Of a stretch of 64,000 nucleotides of DNA, positions 26,676-35,859 are shown one piece after another; positions within the stretch are counted from its first letter, which is position 1, and each line of letters opens with the position of its first letter. The stretch is taken from the NCBI RefSeq assembly GCF_001957135.1, contig NZ_MPHK01000007.1:1-64000 (forward strand). Reading direction: 5' to 3'. The position numbers were made by a program, and so were the translations under genes. Source of the stretch: Shewanella sp. UCD-KL21 (GTDB lineage: Bacteria > Pseudomonadota > Gammaproteobacteria > Enterobacterales > Shewanellaceae). Below the pieces are notes generated by a model. That model searched no databases. It saw nothing but the letters and a program-made list of their open reading frames with translations, and had not been told where the DNA came from.

Positions 26676-28769
26676 ATGGTAAACAAAGGAATGTCGCTAA
26701 AATTACAAGTATTTTTACTTATTAGCTGCTTATCAGTTTTTAGTTTCAGTTTTGGTTTATATAACAATATCTCGACCATGAAAGACTATTTAAATGAACA
26801 ACTTGCTTCTCATGCTCAAGGTGCAGCACATAGCTTAGGGCTTTCAATTTCGCCTTATATGAACGAGCAAAACCTTGTTGTTGCAGAAACAATGGCTAAT
26901 GTCATTTTTGACTCGGGTTATTATCAATTAATTCAATTTACTGACATCGATGAAGTTGTGCAATTTAAGCGGACGATTGATTTTCCCACTTTATCTGTGC
27001 CCAATTGGTTTATGGCCAGTTTTCCATTACAACCTCCCATAATGACCAGTGAGGTAAGTGATGGTTGGCGTGTAGCCGGACAGTTATCAGTGCAGTCCCA
27101 TGTTGGTATTTCCTATAATAACTTATGGCATCATGCAGTAACGAGTCTCACCACCACTTTTATCCTATTAATTATTACCTTATTAATCGCTTACTTCATT
27201 TTAAAAGCAGTACTAAGACCGCTAAAAACCATTGAGCAACAAGCCAATTCAGCGTCAAAAAAACGCTTTATTACCAACCCAGTTATTCCTTTTACTACAG
27301 AGCTTAAAGCGGTCGTCGATGCTATGAATCAGATGATTGATAATATTCAGCGGGCCTTTAAAGAACAAACCCAACTTGCTGAAAATCTGGCAAAACATGC
27401 CTACATAGACTCTTTAACAGAATTGCCAAACAGACGTACTCTATTAAAAAGATTCGAATCGATTCAATCAACAAATACACCACAAAAAAATCAGTTCTAT
27501 TTAGGCTTAATAGTCATGCCATCACTAAAAAGTATCAATGATAAACAAGGTTATGCAGCCGGTGATGCTTATATTAAGTTAGGGGCTCATATTATCAGCA
27601 AGCAACTAAATCAAATCACCGAAATACAGCTTTATCGAGTTTCAGGGTCAGAATTTGCTTTTTTATCGCCATTAACAGAGGATGCTGTCAAATTAGTCCA
27701 TAAGCAATTAATTGATATTTTAGTAGCTAACAATACAGAACACGACCTTGAAGATGGTTTTGCCAAATATACAGTGACTTGTATTCGTGCCAATGAAAGC
27801 TTTAGCGACACACTCAAACGATTAGATACTCAATTAACCACTAACCCATATTGCGATAAGCACGCAGAGTTAATGCTGTCACAAACTGACAATAGCCATT
27901 ATACACGGGAGGAATGGGCTCATATTTTAACGCATTTTACTGCATACTTTATCAATGAGCTTAAACACTGTAACCAAGATGATTTTGAGCTTAAATGTAT
28001 TGCTTTAAATGAGTTGTTTGATTTACTGCTACAACCGGTAGTCGATAACCAACAATCAATTATGTATGTTGAATCCTTTGTTGGCTTTAAATTTAATGGA
28101 GAGTCTTTAGCCACACTAGATGTATTTTCCATGGCCGATAAATTGGGTGTTTTACTTGAGCTTGAGCAAGCAGTAACTTGTTTTATCTTTTACAAATTAA
28201 AACACATAAAAAAAACGCCCATAGCTATTAATATTAGCAACCAAGCGATACAAAGCGCTGCTTTTACTCATTGGCTATTTAATTTATATCAACTACAACA
28301 AAAAAAACTTCCACCACTTTTGTATGAAATTAAAGAATCTGCCGTGATACTTTCGTCAGCCTCTACAAGCTCATTTATTAATAAAGCCAAAGAATTAAAA
28401 ATTGATATTGCCATTGAGAATTTTGGTTCAAACTTAAACTCACTTCACTATATCCGTAACTTAAACATTGATTTTGCTAAATTAGATCCTTGCTTTGTAC
28501 ATGATATAGATCAAGCTGACACACGCTTTTTTGTCCAGACAGTAACCCAAGTATGCCATGGCATTGGATTAAAAGTCATCGCTGCGCAACTGGAAACACC
28601 GGCCATGGTAGGCCTTTTGTCCGATATCCATTTGGATGGTCTTCAAGGCGACGGTTTGTATGCTGTTCAAAATTTGACTACTCTTATACCAGTGATAACA
28701 GATCGTTCATGGAGCTGTACTTTACAACTCAGTGACTTTTGTCCCCCATCAAACCATGAGGCAGAATAA
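26676..28769 (+). CDS. lapD: LapD-type inside-out c-di-GMP receptor
   Basis: A 697-aa inner-membrane protein: membrane helix (about 7-28), periplasmic LapD_MoxY_N domain with Trp111 in PNWFMA, at a position like the LapG-contacting Trp of known LapD, second helix (156-178), HAMP, then degenerate GGDEF and EAL domains. The GGDEF site reads SGSEF (323-327), the EAL site VES (465-467), and DDFG is ENFG (581-584), so it should bind c-di-GMP without making or degrading it. In known systems ligand-bound LapD holds LapG and protects the adhesin. ATG at 26676 has GGAG seven bases ahead. The stop abuts the next start. Confidence 0.9.
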   Translation: MVNKGMSLKLQVFLLISCLSVFSFSFGLYNNISTMKDYLNEQLASHAQGAAHSLGLSISPYMNEQNLVVAETMANVIFDSGYYQLIQFTDIDEVVQFKRTIDFPTLSVPNWFMASFPLQPPIMTSEVSDGWRVAGQLSVQSHVGISYNNLWHHAVTSLTTTFILLIITLLIAYFILKAVLRPLKTIEQQANSASKKRFITNPVIPFTTELKAVVDAMNQMIDNIQRAFKEQTQLAENLAKHAYIDSLTELPNRRTLLKRFESIQSTNTPQKNQFYLGLIVMPSLKSINDKQGYAAGDAYIKLGAHIISKQLNQITEIQLYRVSGSEFAFLSPLTEDAVKLVHKQLIDILVANNTEHDLEDGFAKYTVTCIRANESFSDTLKRLDTQLTTNPYCDKHAELMLSQTDNSHYTREEWAHILTHFTAYFINELKHCNQDDFELKCIALNELFDLLLQPVVDNQQSIMYVESFVGFKFNGESLATLDVFSMADKLGVLLELEQAVTCFIFYKLKHIKKTPIAINISNQAIQSAAFTHWLFNLYQLQQKKLPPLLYEIKESAVILSSASTSSFINKAKELKIDIAIENFGSNLNSLHYIRNLNIDFAKLDPCFVHDIDQADTRFFVQTVTQVCHGIGLKVIAAQLETPAMVGLLSDIHLDGLQGDGLYAVQNLTTLIPVITDRSWSCTLQLSDFCPPSNHEAE

Positions 28770-29219
28770 ATGTACCCTAACAAATTAACGCTCATTTTGA
28801 TTGCTGCAATATCTTCAACGGCGTTGTCAGCAGGAGCATATGCTGTATCTCAAGCAGATTTTACCAATGGCGTTCAAACAGCGACTAATTCAGGGACGAG
28901 TTTAGCTGATTACACGCTCACTCAAATGCAATCATCACCTGCAGAACAAACCAATATCCTCGCTTTTGCTTTACAGGCGACTTTTGGCAACACAGCCACT
29001 GTATTAGAAGTGCTTAGTGCTGCAAAAACTGCAGGAATGAACGCTGATGATGCATTGGCTATCGCGATTGCAAATGGTGTAGACCCTTCAATTGTTGCAG
29101 AGGTTTTTGAGGAGACTCTCACCGCCAGTGGTGGCACATTTGGAGCAGCTCCAGCACCTGGTGCTCAAGGTTTCGGCGGTGGCTCTGGCGGCGGTGGAAC
29201 GACAGCTTCGAGTAACTAA
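28770..29219 (+). CDS. Small secreted protein with glycine-rich tail, unknown function
   Basis: A 149-aa protein not recognised as any family. It has a clean Sec signal peptide (hydrophobic residues 6-22, likely cleavage after AGAYA near residue 25). The central part (about 27-120) is Ala-, Thr- and Asp-rich and likely helical. It ends in a Gly/Ala/Pro tail (about 124-145) such as APAPGAQGFGGGSGGGG. There are no cysteines, lipobox or membrane helix. Its ATG follows the lapD stop without a gap, with GAGG seven to eight bases upstream inside lapD, so it is cotranslated. A strong terminator follows. Context suggests a periplasmic or extracellular helper or target of the LapG/LapD switch; this is inference. 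Confidence 0.8.
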   Translation: MYPNKLTLILIAAISSTALSAGAYAVSQADFTNGVQTATNSGTSLADYTLTQMQSSPAEQTNILAFALQATFGNTATVLEVLSAAKTAGMNADDALAIAIANGVDPSIVAEVFEETLTASGGTFGAAPAPGAQGFGGGSGGGGTTASSN

Positions 29220-29229
29220 TTTTTTATTT

Positions 29230-29284
29230 AAAAAGCACCCACTCTATTTCATATCGACGACATGAAATAGAGTGGGTGCTTTTT
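29230..29284. terminator. Strong Rho-independent terminator after the lap operon
   Basis: A perfect 23-bp stem (arms 29230-29252 and 29262-29284) encloses a 9-base loop. The stem ends in A5/T5, giving a U-run on both strands. It begins 11 bases after the small protein stop. Confidence 0.92.
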
Positions 29285-29568
29285 CATGACTGTTTTCAGG
29301 GAACGCTACTCTGTAGAAATGATTCAATTGACCACTTCAGACCCTCTTTTTACAAAATAAGGAGATGGTCTAATATTGAAATGCGGCCTTCCCCATTAAA
29401 GTTAGATGTCGAAACAATCTAATTAAAACGCACCTAATAAATAGCGACTGACTTTATGTCAGAAACAAGTTAATTAAGCCCCTGAATCAAGAGTGAGCAA
29501 TTCAAGATTTTTAACTCACTTAATATCATGATTAAGCGCTGCTGGAACTAACTTCAAACAACAATGAA

Positions 29569-31038
29569 TTAAAGCTCCGACTCAGCATTCATTTTACGAA
29601 TCAGCCAATCAGGAAAAGCATGCCAACCGCCGTAATTAGGTGAAGCATCATGGCTTTCATCACCCGATTGCCAATTAATACTGCCATCGTCTTGCTTTGT
29701 TACATGCCAATAAAGCAATTCTTTATTTCCCAGTAAGTAATGCTCTAAAGTCAGGGCAAATTCTGGGCTCTTGATTAATACCCCAAACTCGATATTTAAA
29801 AAGTCTGAACGTGGATCAAAGTTGGATGAACCTATGTAGGAATATAAGTCATCAAAAATAAACGTCTTATTATGATAATAAGTATCACCATGATAATAAT
29901 GATCACAATTCTTAGCTTGATCTTTATATTCATATAAATCCGCTCCCATATCTAATAATACGGGACGATGCTTTTCAAAATACGCTGGCACAAAACCTGA
30001 ATCATTTGATGCAGATGAATTAGTCATTAAGGTGAGCTCTGCACCATTAGCGCTAAGCTTTTCAATAATGGCAAACTTATTATCGGTCGGAATTAAATAA
30101 GGCGTTGAAATAACTGCTTTTTTGGCATTACTTACTGGTTCGATCATCAGGTTTTCAACCCGACTTCTAAAATATGGTTTACTGTCTTTCATTTTCTCTA
30201 GCGAATCAAAAACAGGTTTCACGACTGCGAAGGTAAAATGCACTTCAGTTAAAATCTGCACTTGCTGGTGAATAGCTTGAACCACTTGTTGGCGGTGTTC
30301 AGTTTGTTGTCGATAAGTTTTATCAAATTCGGTAAATGCGCCCTCTTGAGCCACCTCTACTAGCATTTCAATTGGGATCAAATACTCTGTGTCCCACAGC
30401 CCATCAAAATTCGCTTCAAAAGCCTTAATGACGTCACCTTTAAAAATGACATCTAAATCAAAAAAATTGGCTTCGGTGTTATAGCCAAAGTAGTCATCGC
30501 CAATGTTTCTGCCACCTAAAATCATGCTGTGACCATCAACGTTAAAATACTTTTCGTGTAGACGATTATCCAGCTGTTGCTGATGAATTTGAAAGTCCAT
30601 CGCACGGCCTACCCAGCCCATTTTTCGGGAGTTAAAGGGGTTAAAAATACGGATATCAATATTTTGGTGATGGGCCAGCTCTGCCAGCCATTTTTCATTA
30701 AAGACTAATAAGTCATCAAGGGTAACTCTGACTTTTACGCCGCGATCGGCAGCTTGCTTAATTTCGGCAAAAAGCATTAATCCCGACGTATCTTTGTTCC
30801 ACGAGAAGTAAGTCATATCAATAAAGCTTTTTGCTTGGCGCACTAGCTCAATACGCCTCGCTAAGGCTTCAGGTGCCGTAGGGATTAAGTACAAATCAGC
30901 GTGGTATTTTTTCGAGTCCCAATCCGCTTGAAAACCGTCCTCAACCTCAGGGTAAGACGTTGCGCAACCCGTCACCACTATGGTGACAATAATAAAGCTA
31001 AGTACTGTTAGGCACTTAGAAATAGAATGCATGTTCAT
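29569..31038 (-). CDS. Phospholipase D-family lipoprotein
   Basis: A 489-aa protein with two HxKxxxxD catalytic motifs: HEKYFNVDGHSMILGGRN in the N-terminal half and HNKTFIFDDLYSYIGSSNFDPRS in the C-terminal half. A lipoprotein signal (VTGC, Cys near residue 25) anchors it, so it acts in the periplasm or on an outer-membrane leaflet. The family covers cardiolipin synthase-like transferases and phospholipases; which reaction it performs cannot be decided. It is 79 bp after the pseudoesterase lipoprotein gene on the same strand, but a hairpin lies between. Confidence 0.85.
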   Translation of the reverse strand: MNMHSISKCLTVLSFIIVTIVVTGCATSYPEVEDGFQADWDSKKYHADLYLIPTAPEALARRIELVRQAKSFIDMTYFSWNKDTSGLMLFAEIKQAADRGVKVRVTLDDLLVFNEKWLAELAHHQNIDIRIFNPFNSRKMGWVGRAMDFQIHQQQLDNRLHEKYFNVDGHSMILGGRNIGDDYFGYNTEANFFDLDVIFKGDVIKAFEANFDGLWDTEYLIPIEMLVEVAQEGAFTEFDKTYRQQTEHRQQVVQAIHQQVQILTEVHFTFAVVKPVFDSLEKMKDSKPYFRSRVENLMIEPVSNAKKAVISTPYLIPTDNKFAIIEKLSANGAELTLMTNSSASNDSGFVPAYFEKHRPVLLDMGADLYEYKDQAKNCDHYYHGDTYYHNKTFIFDDLYSYIGSSNFDPRSDFLNIEFGVLIKSPEFALTLEHYLLGNKELLYWHVTKQDDGSINWQSGDESHDASPNYGGWHAFPDWLIRKMNAESEL

Positions 31039-31067
31039 TGATATACTGCCATTGTGGTTATAAAATT

Positions 31068-31089
31068 ACGGCTAGCAAATGCTAGCCGT
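31068..31089 (-). terminator. Hairpin terminator after the esterase-fold gene
   Basis: A perfect 10-bp stem (ACGGCTAGCA and TGCTAGCCGT) with a minimal loop is followed on the minus strand by AATTTTAT. It separates the esterase-fold gene from the phospholipase D gene downstream. Confidence 0.5.
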
Positions 31090-31117
31090 TAATTAAAGCT
31101 GAAGAAATAACGATTAT

Positions 31118-33214
31118 TTAGTCATTAAAGTAAGCAAAAATTAAACCTAATTCTTCAAGACCAGTTAAGCGACCTTCTCGTAACTCAGGGTCAATACCTG
31201 CTTGCTTTCTTTGATCCCAATTAGCTTCAAGTTGAATATTGGTGTCAGTATCAATCACTAACACATTGTCATCACTGGTATTAAATTGATAGTCATCAAA
31301 CAGCTCATCACTAAACCAAAGACGCGACAATTTATCCATTAACATCACATCACTGCCACTTGGAGTAACCTTGTTACCTGTCACGGTATAAGGCTTATTG
31401 AACACAAATGGTAATTCCGCACCATTACAAATGTTACCAATGCAGCTAATTGATTTAATTAGTGCGGCAAGGTCAATAGACGTTGCTGCATTACTTGTGG
31501 TCCACACATTAAAGCTTGGTTTGTAATCGAAGTTATAAAATGTGACTGGCACCACACCATTATCACTGGTTTGCTTGGCCATAACCCGCGCTGGACCACT
31601 GAACAGCATATCGTTAACGAGTAAATTAAATTGCGCCATATTACCTGTAGCGCCGGTTAATTCACTTTCATCGTTTGGATAAAAGTCCGTTAATTTAAAC
31701 AGTTCATCTATGATAGCGCCATTGCCTAAACCAAAGAAAAAGCGGGTAATGGCGTCATAGGCTGTGCTGGGTAAAATGTCACCTAACTCAACTTGGGCTT
31801 CAACATCTGAGTTTGTTATAGCCATTAACTCTTGCTCTAACAATGCCAAGTTATCTTGTGATTCTAACCAAGCCTGAATATCTACAGCGGCTAAATCTGG
31901 ATCTTCTGGCGCATCATTAAGCTGTTGGATTAAATTGATAATCGTCGGAATTAATGAAGTTAAACTCGGCAGAAATGCCGTTGTTCTTGAATCATTACTA
32001 TTAAAGCCTAATACAGTCGGTACATTTAACTCAGTTAATGCTGGCTGTGCTTTTAAATGATAACCACTGATTTCAGGGGTAAAAATACCACCTCTAGCAC
32101 GGAAATCAACATAAGGTGAAAAAGGCTTTAAATTGGCTAACGGCGTTGTTTCAGCGCTAAGTTTAGAGGTTAAGCACAAACCACTTCCAACTAAGTTATC
32201 CACATCAACACAGTCTAACCCTGACCAGGCGCCGATTTTAGCTAAGGGGTTGAGTGCTCGTTCTTGCACTTGCATGATTTGTTCAAGGGTTAACTCATCA
32301 AGCACCACTGAGCTTTCTTCGCCAAATAGATCGTCGCCATAGTTTTGTAACTTACCTTGAAACGTTTTTGCTTGATCATAGGATTTATAATCAAACCCAT
32401 AAGGATTACTTTGCATAATAGCTCGCTGGAAATAGTCACCAGCAAAACTTTCACTGTTTTCGGTTTGCTGTAATATCCCTACTGACATAGCGCCTGCGCC
32501 TTGGCCGACGAGGGTAACCTTATCTGGGTTACCACCAAATAATTCAATATTGTTATTGACCCATTCAAGGGCGCGTTTTTGGTCGCCTAAAGCAAAATTA
32601 CCGCCTTTGTCGTTCTTACTACCATCAAGCCAGTAGCTACCTAAAATACCTAAACGATAATTTAGAGTGACAGCAATAAATGGTTTATCATCTAATGCCC
32701 CTTGAGCGACAACATTATCGCCTTGTACTAGCGGGTCTGAGCCTGAACCAAATTCAAAGTCACCACCATGAATGAACACATAAACAGGTAAATCAGCCGA
32801 CTCGACCGTATCTTCTGGGCGCCAGATATTAAGGTTTAAACAATCTTCTGATTGATCCTGCACCGTTAAATCAAGTTGCGGGCAAGCATCACCAAAAACC
32901 GTTGCATCAACCACATCAGTTAATTCCGTGACCACACTGTGCTCAAAGCGCGCAGAAGTCGCATAAGTAATGCCTTTAAACGCCTCTAACTCAACTCGCG
33001 TTGCCGTACCTTCTAAATCATTAATCACCACTGACTCTTTAAGCCCCATTACGGTGCTATCACCGATGATCTGATCGATCTGCTGTGGTGGCAGTGGCTC
33101 GACTTCTGGTATTTCAGGTTCGGGGTCTGTAACTTTAGGGGTGTCATCACTGCCACACGCCACTAACGATAATGAAATAAGAATTGCAAGGGTAGAACGG
33201 TAAAACACGGTCAT
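31118..33214 (-). CDS. Carboxylesterase type B-fold lipoprotein lacking catalytic Ser and His
   Basis: A 698-aa lipoprotein (lipobox LVAC, Cys20) with a Pro/Glu-rich linker (about 28-45) and a full type B carboxylesterase fold: EDCLNLNIW, YVFIHGGDF with the oxyanion glycines, VTLNYRLG, GNFALGDQKRALEWVNNNI. The nucleophile elbow, normally GESAG, reads GQGAG, so Gly239 replaces the serine. The segment normally H-G-A-E-L reads N-G-A-E-L, so Asn597 replaces the histidine. Only an acidic residue (Asp408) remains of the triad. The frame is intact over 2.1 kb, so it is a pseudoenzyme, not a decayed gene. The ATG at 33214 has GGAG six bases ahead. Binding or scaffolding is inferred. Confidence 0.85.
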   Translation of the reverse strand: MTVFYRSTLAILISLSLVACGSDDTPKVTDPEPEIPEVEPLPPQQIDQIIGDSTVMGLKESVVINDLEGTATRVELEAFKGITYATSARFEHSVVTELTDVVDATVFGDACPQLDLTVQDQSEDCLNLNIWRPEDTVESADLPVYVFIHGGDFEFGSGSDPLVQGDNVVAQGALDDKPFIAVTLNYRLGILGSYWLDGSKNDKGGNFALGDQKRALEWVNNNIELFGGNPDKVTLVGQGAGAMSVGILQQTENSESFAGDYFQRAIMQSNPYGFDYKSYDQAKTFQGKLQNYGDDLFGEESSVVLDELTLEQIMQVQERALNPLAKIGAWSGLDCVDVDNLVGSGLCLTSKLSAETTPLANLKPFSPYVDFRARGGIFTPEISGYHLKAQPALTELNVPTVLGFNSNDSRTTAFLPSLTSLIPTIINLIQQLNDAPEDPDLAAVDIQAWLESQDNLALLEQELMAITNSDVEAQVELGDILPSTAYDAITRFFFGLGNGAIIDELFKLTDFYPNDESELTGATGNMAQFNLLVNDMLFSGPARVMAKQTSDNGVVPVTFYNFDYKPSFNVWTTSNAATSIDLAALIKSISCIGNICNGAELPFVFNKPYTVTGNKVTPSGSDVMLMDKLSRLWFSDELFDDYQFNTSDDNVLVIDTDTNIQLEANWDQRKQAGIDPELREGRLTGLEELGLIFAYFND

Positions 33215-33382
33215 AAATAACTCCATGTATCTCTGATTGCTAGGGGTATGCTAGTGAGCATCAAAGTAGCTCAAGACTAATATTAGGTTAAAGTTTGCAT
33301 CTTTGCTGTGTGAGCTTAAATAATGAAAATTATAGTATCCAATTTAAACTTTATCTCGTAATCGCTTATGAAGGATCGAACC

Positions 33383-33467
33383 ATCACAACTAATATTTCA
33401 CAACAATTAACACCTCACAACAATTAACACCCTATAACAATTAACATTTCATCACAATAATCAACCT
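33383..33467. repeat. 17-bp tandem repeat, about five degenerate copies
   Basis: Copies sharing ACAATTAAC begin at 33403, 33420 and 33437, with degenerate copies in register at 33386 and 33454; the period is exactly 17 bp. It lies in the divergent spacer between the esterase-fold and patatin genes (33215-33778), which otherwise shows only AT-rich DNA. Confidence 0.8.
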
Positions 33468-33778
33468 ACTTTGTTCAGTCAACCTTAAACCCTCATTTGT
33501 TGCCATACTTAATTATTGCTAGTAAAAAATAAATAACTTAACGGCTGAACCTAATGAATTAACAACTATTATGCTGAGGGTTAAGTCCTGCATAAGTGAT
33601 TTAACCAGTTATCTAATGAAGGCTAAACTCCTAGCATAACTATGGCTATTAATCGCATAAAAAAGAATAATGCTATCAGCAAACCATAGACTGACTTTTT
33701 ACTTCTATACTGTTGGTTTCATGATTCAAAGCATCTTTTCGACTTTTAGCACTAAAACGTCTTAAATGGAGACACCAA

Positions 33779-34951
33779 ATGGACACCTCGAAAAACCTTG
33801 TTAAGTTGATATTTATTTTCTTTTTCATAACGGCATGTAGTTCAACTCATCAGCTTGAGCAGCGTGTTGATGCAGGCAATTACAAAGAGGCTCTCGTAGC
33901 AGATCAAACAAATATTGCCGAGCCTTATCGATTTTGGGCTGATGAGCAACCTGCGTTCTTATATAATGCAGCGAACAACACCACGCCATTAGCGAGTTCG
34001 TCAGAAAAGCTAAATATATTAGTGTTATCGGGTGGTGGTGCTAAGGGCGCTTATGGTACGGGGGTAATAAATGGTCTTTATGATAGTAATCAATTACCGC
34101 AATACACTATTGTCACAGGGATTAGTGCTGGCTCACTGATGGCGCCATTTGCATTTATTGGTGGCGATGAAATCCCACGGTTAAAACAAGTCATGCTTGG
34201 TCTTAACGATAAATCCATATTAGGTAAGCGTAATTTTTTAAATGCCCTCTTTAAAGATGCGTTCACTGATGGCTCAAGTTTATTTGAGTCAATCGCAGAA
34301 TCTTTTCCTGCTGAAATGATCGATAATATTGCAATAGAGCATCAAAAGGGACGTCGATTATTTATTGGTACCACCCAGTTTGATTCCGGTGAGCTGATGA
34401 TTTGGAATATTGGTCAAATTGCTGTCAGTGATTTACCGAATAAATATCATTTAATTCATCAAATCTTAGCGGCGAGCTCGTCAATTCCAGGGGTTTTTCC
34501 ACCACAATTTATTAATGTTGAGATTGATGGTAATCCTTTAGAAGAACTGCATGTTGATGGTGGTATGAACTCACAAATGTTTGTCGACCCAGGTAATTTT
34601 GATTACGGGTTAGTGAATAAGGCATTAGGTTATCAACAACCACCTAATATTCATGTTATCCGAAACGGGGTACTAAAATCATCTTACATATCATTGCAAG
34701 ATAAAGGTTTAGATCTGCTAGCCAGAAGTTTAAAAGTAATGACGATTCAACAAGCTAGAGGTGATTTATATCGAATGCTTTATTATAGTGAAGTGAATAA
34801 CTACGATATATCATTCACATATATTGATGAAAAACTTGATGCAGAGCCTGCTACCAAAAAAATGTTTGATCAACAGTATATGGATGCCTTATACCAAAAT
34901 GGCTATGACAAGGCGATTAATAACAGTGTATGGCAAAACCAAGTGCCTTGA
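33779..34951 (+). CDS. Patatin-like phospholipase lipoprotein
   Basis: A 390-aa protein with a lipoprotein signal (FITAC, Cys20). The patatin domain has the oxyanion loop GGGAKGAYG (85-93), the nucleophile elbow GISAG with Ser116, and the catalytic dyad Asp260 in VDGG. All catalytic residues are present, so it should be an active acyl hydrolase on envelope lipids. The ATG at 33779 follows GGAG by seven bases. It is transcribed divergently from the esterase-fold gene, about 560 bp away. Confidence 0.88.
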   Translation: MDTSKNLVKLIFIFFFITACSSTHQLEQRVDAGNYKEALVADQTNIAEPYRFWADEQPAFLYNAANNTTPLASSSEKLNILVLSGGGAKGAYGTGVINGLYDSNQLPQYTIVTGISAGSLMAPFAFIGGDEIPRLKQVMLGLNDKSILGKRNFLNALFKDAFTDGSSLFESIAESFPAEMIDNIAIEHQKGRRLFIGTTQFDSGELMIWNIGQIAVSDLPNKYHLIHQILAASSSIPGVFPPQFINVEIDGNPLEELHVDGGMNSQMFVDPGNFDYGLVNKALGYQQPPNIHVIRNGVLKSSYISLQDKGLDLLARSLKVMTIQQARGDLYRMLYYSEVNNYDISFTYIDEKLDAEPATKKMFDQQYMDALYQNGYDKAINNSVWQNQVP

Positions 34952-34976
34952 TAAACAGTTATAACTCTCTTTTGTT

Positions 34977-35002
34977 GCTCTCCCAAGCCATTGTTGGGAG
35001 AG
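34977..35002 (+). terminator. Hairpin after patatin gene
   Basis: A perfect 9-bp stem (CTCTCCCAA and TTGGGAGAG) with a 7-base loop begins 26 bases past the stop codon. The following sequence is only weakly T-rich. Confidence 0.45.
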
Positions 35003-35093
35003 TTAAATCAAACCAATGTGCGGTTATTAATTCTACTTAAAATTAGTAACTTGATGATTTATCTATACTCAAAGTTTAATAATAATCAATAAT

Positions 35094-35124
35094 AAAAAGC
35101 CCATCATAATTACATAATGAGCTT
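35094..35124 (-). terminator. Terminator for the nitroreductase gene
   Basis: On the minus strand an imperfect stem (AAGC-CAT paired with ATG-GCTT) is followed by TTTTTATTATT. It lies about 75 bp past the nitroreductase stop. Confidence 0.5.
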
Positions 35125-35199
35125 CAATATACGGCACAATTGAATCAATTTAAAAGGTGTCAGCACCTTACAATCCATGATTAAACGACCAAATAACGT

Positions 35200-35859
35200 T
35201 TATAACACTGTGATGATATCTTGTTCAGGTAAACGCGATTTGGGTAAGCCGAAGTTATAATCCTCGCCCTCTTTGTGATAACCCATTGCTAGCGCAAACT
35301 CACAAACGTAACCATCTAACTCTTCTTTAAAAATCTCACCAATTAAACTTGGGTCAACGCCTTCCATCGAAGTAGAAGCAATGCCTAAACGAGCTAGTGT
35401 ATGCAAGGTATTACCAATGGCAATATAGGTTTGCGCTTTCGTCCAATGGCCATTAAAACCATTGTCATCAGTATTTTGCTCAGCAAAACCAAAAGCACCA
35501 TTTAGCATGTTGTCGTACATGTCAGCCGGTAAATGACCTGAAGACACTTCAACATCAACGACTTTTCTGTAGTCATCTTTGGTGAACTTAGGATTATGGG
35601 CAAACAAAATAACATGGGAAGCTTCAGTAGCATGAGGCTGATTAAACTGGTGCATATTAGCAAACGTTTGATGAAAACGTTGTTTTGCCGCATCAGTTTC
35701 TAACACGATAAATTTCCACGGCTGTGAATTAATAGAAGAAGCAGTTAAACGAATAGCTTGTTTCACTACGTCCATATCCGCTGCTGAAATACGCTTACTT
35801 GAATCATACTTTTTCACAGTATAACGTTTATTCAAATCTGCAATAATTGGGTGTGACAT
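35200..35859 (-). CDS. NAD(P)H-dependent nitroreductase, NfsB-like
   Basis: A flavoprotein of about 219 residues with the FMN-binding N-terminus KRYTVKKYD, SSINSQPWKFIV and the C-terminal GIASTSMEGVDPSLIGEIF typical of the NfsB group. It likely reduces nitroaromatics, quinones or other electrophiles using NAD(P)H. The ATG at 35859 has GAGGA eight bases upstream; an ATG at 35874 itself contains that ribosome site and is rejected. Divergent from the LiaF-like gene. Confidence 0.88.
   Translation of the reverse strand: MSHPIIADLNKRYTVKKYDSSKRISAADMDVVKQAIRLTASSINSQPWKFIVLETDAAKQRFHQTFANMHQFNQPHATEASHVILFAHNPKFTKDDYRKVVDVEVSSGHLPADMYDNMLNGAFGFAEQNTDDNGFNGHWTKAQTYIAIGNTLHTLARLGIASTSMEGVDPSLIGEIFKEELDGYVCEFALAMGYHKEGEDYNFGLPKSRLPEQDIITVL

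Noticed and set aside
28770..29219. LapG cleavage motif in the small protein
   Set aside because: No exact [T/A/P]AAG site; SAAK and GAAP are only partial matches, so I do not call it a LapG substrate.
31118..33214. Esterase gene as a pseudogene
   Set aside because: The frame is open for 698 codons with a good ribosome site, a lipoprotein signal and a conserved fold; only active-site residues are replaced.
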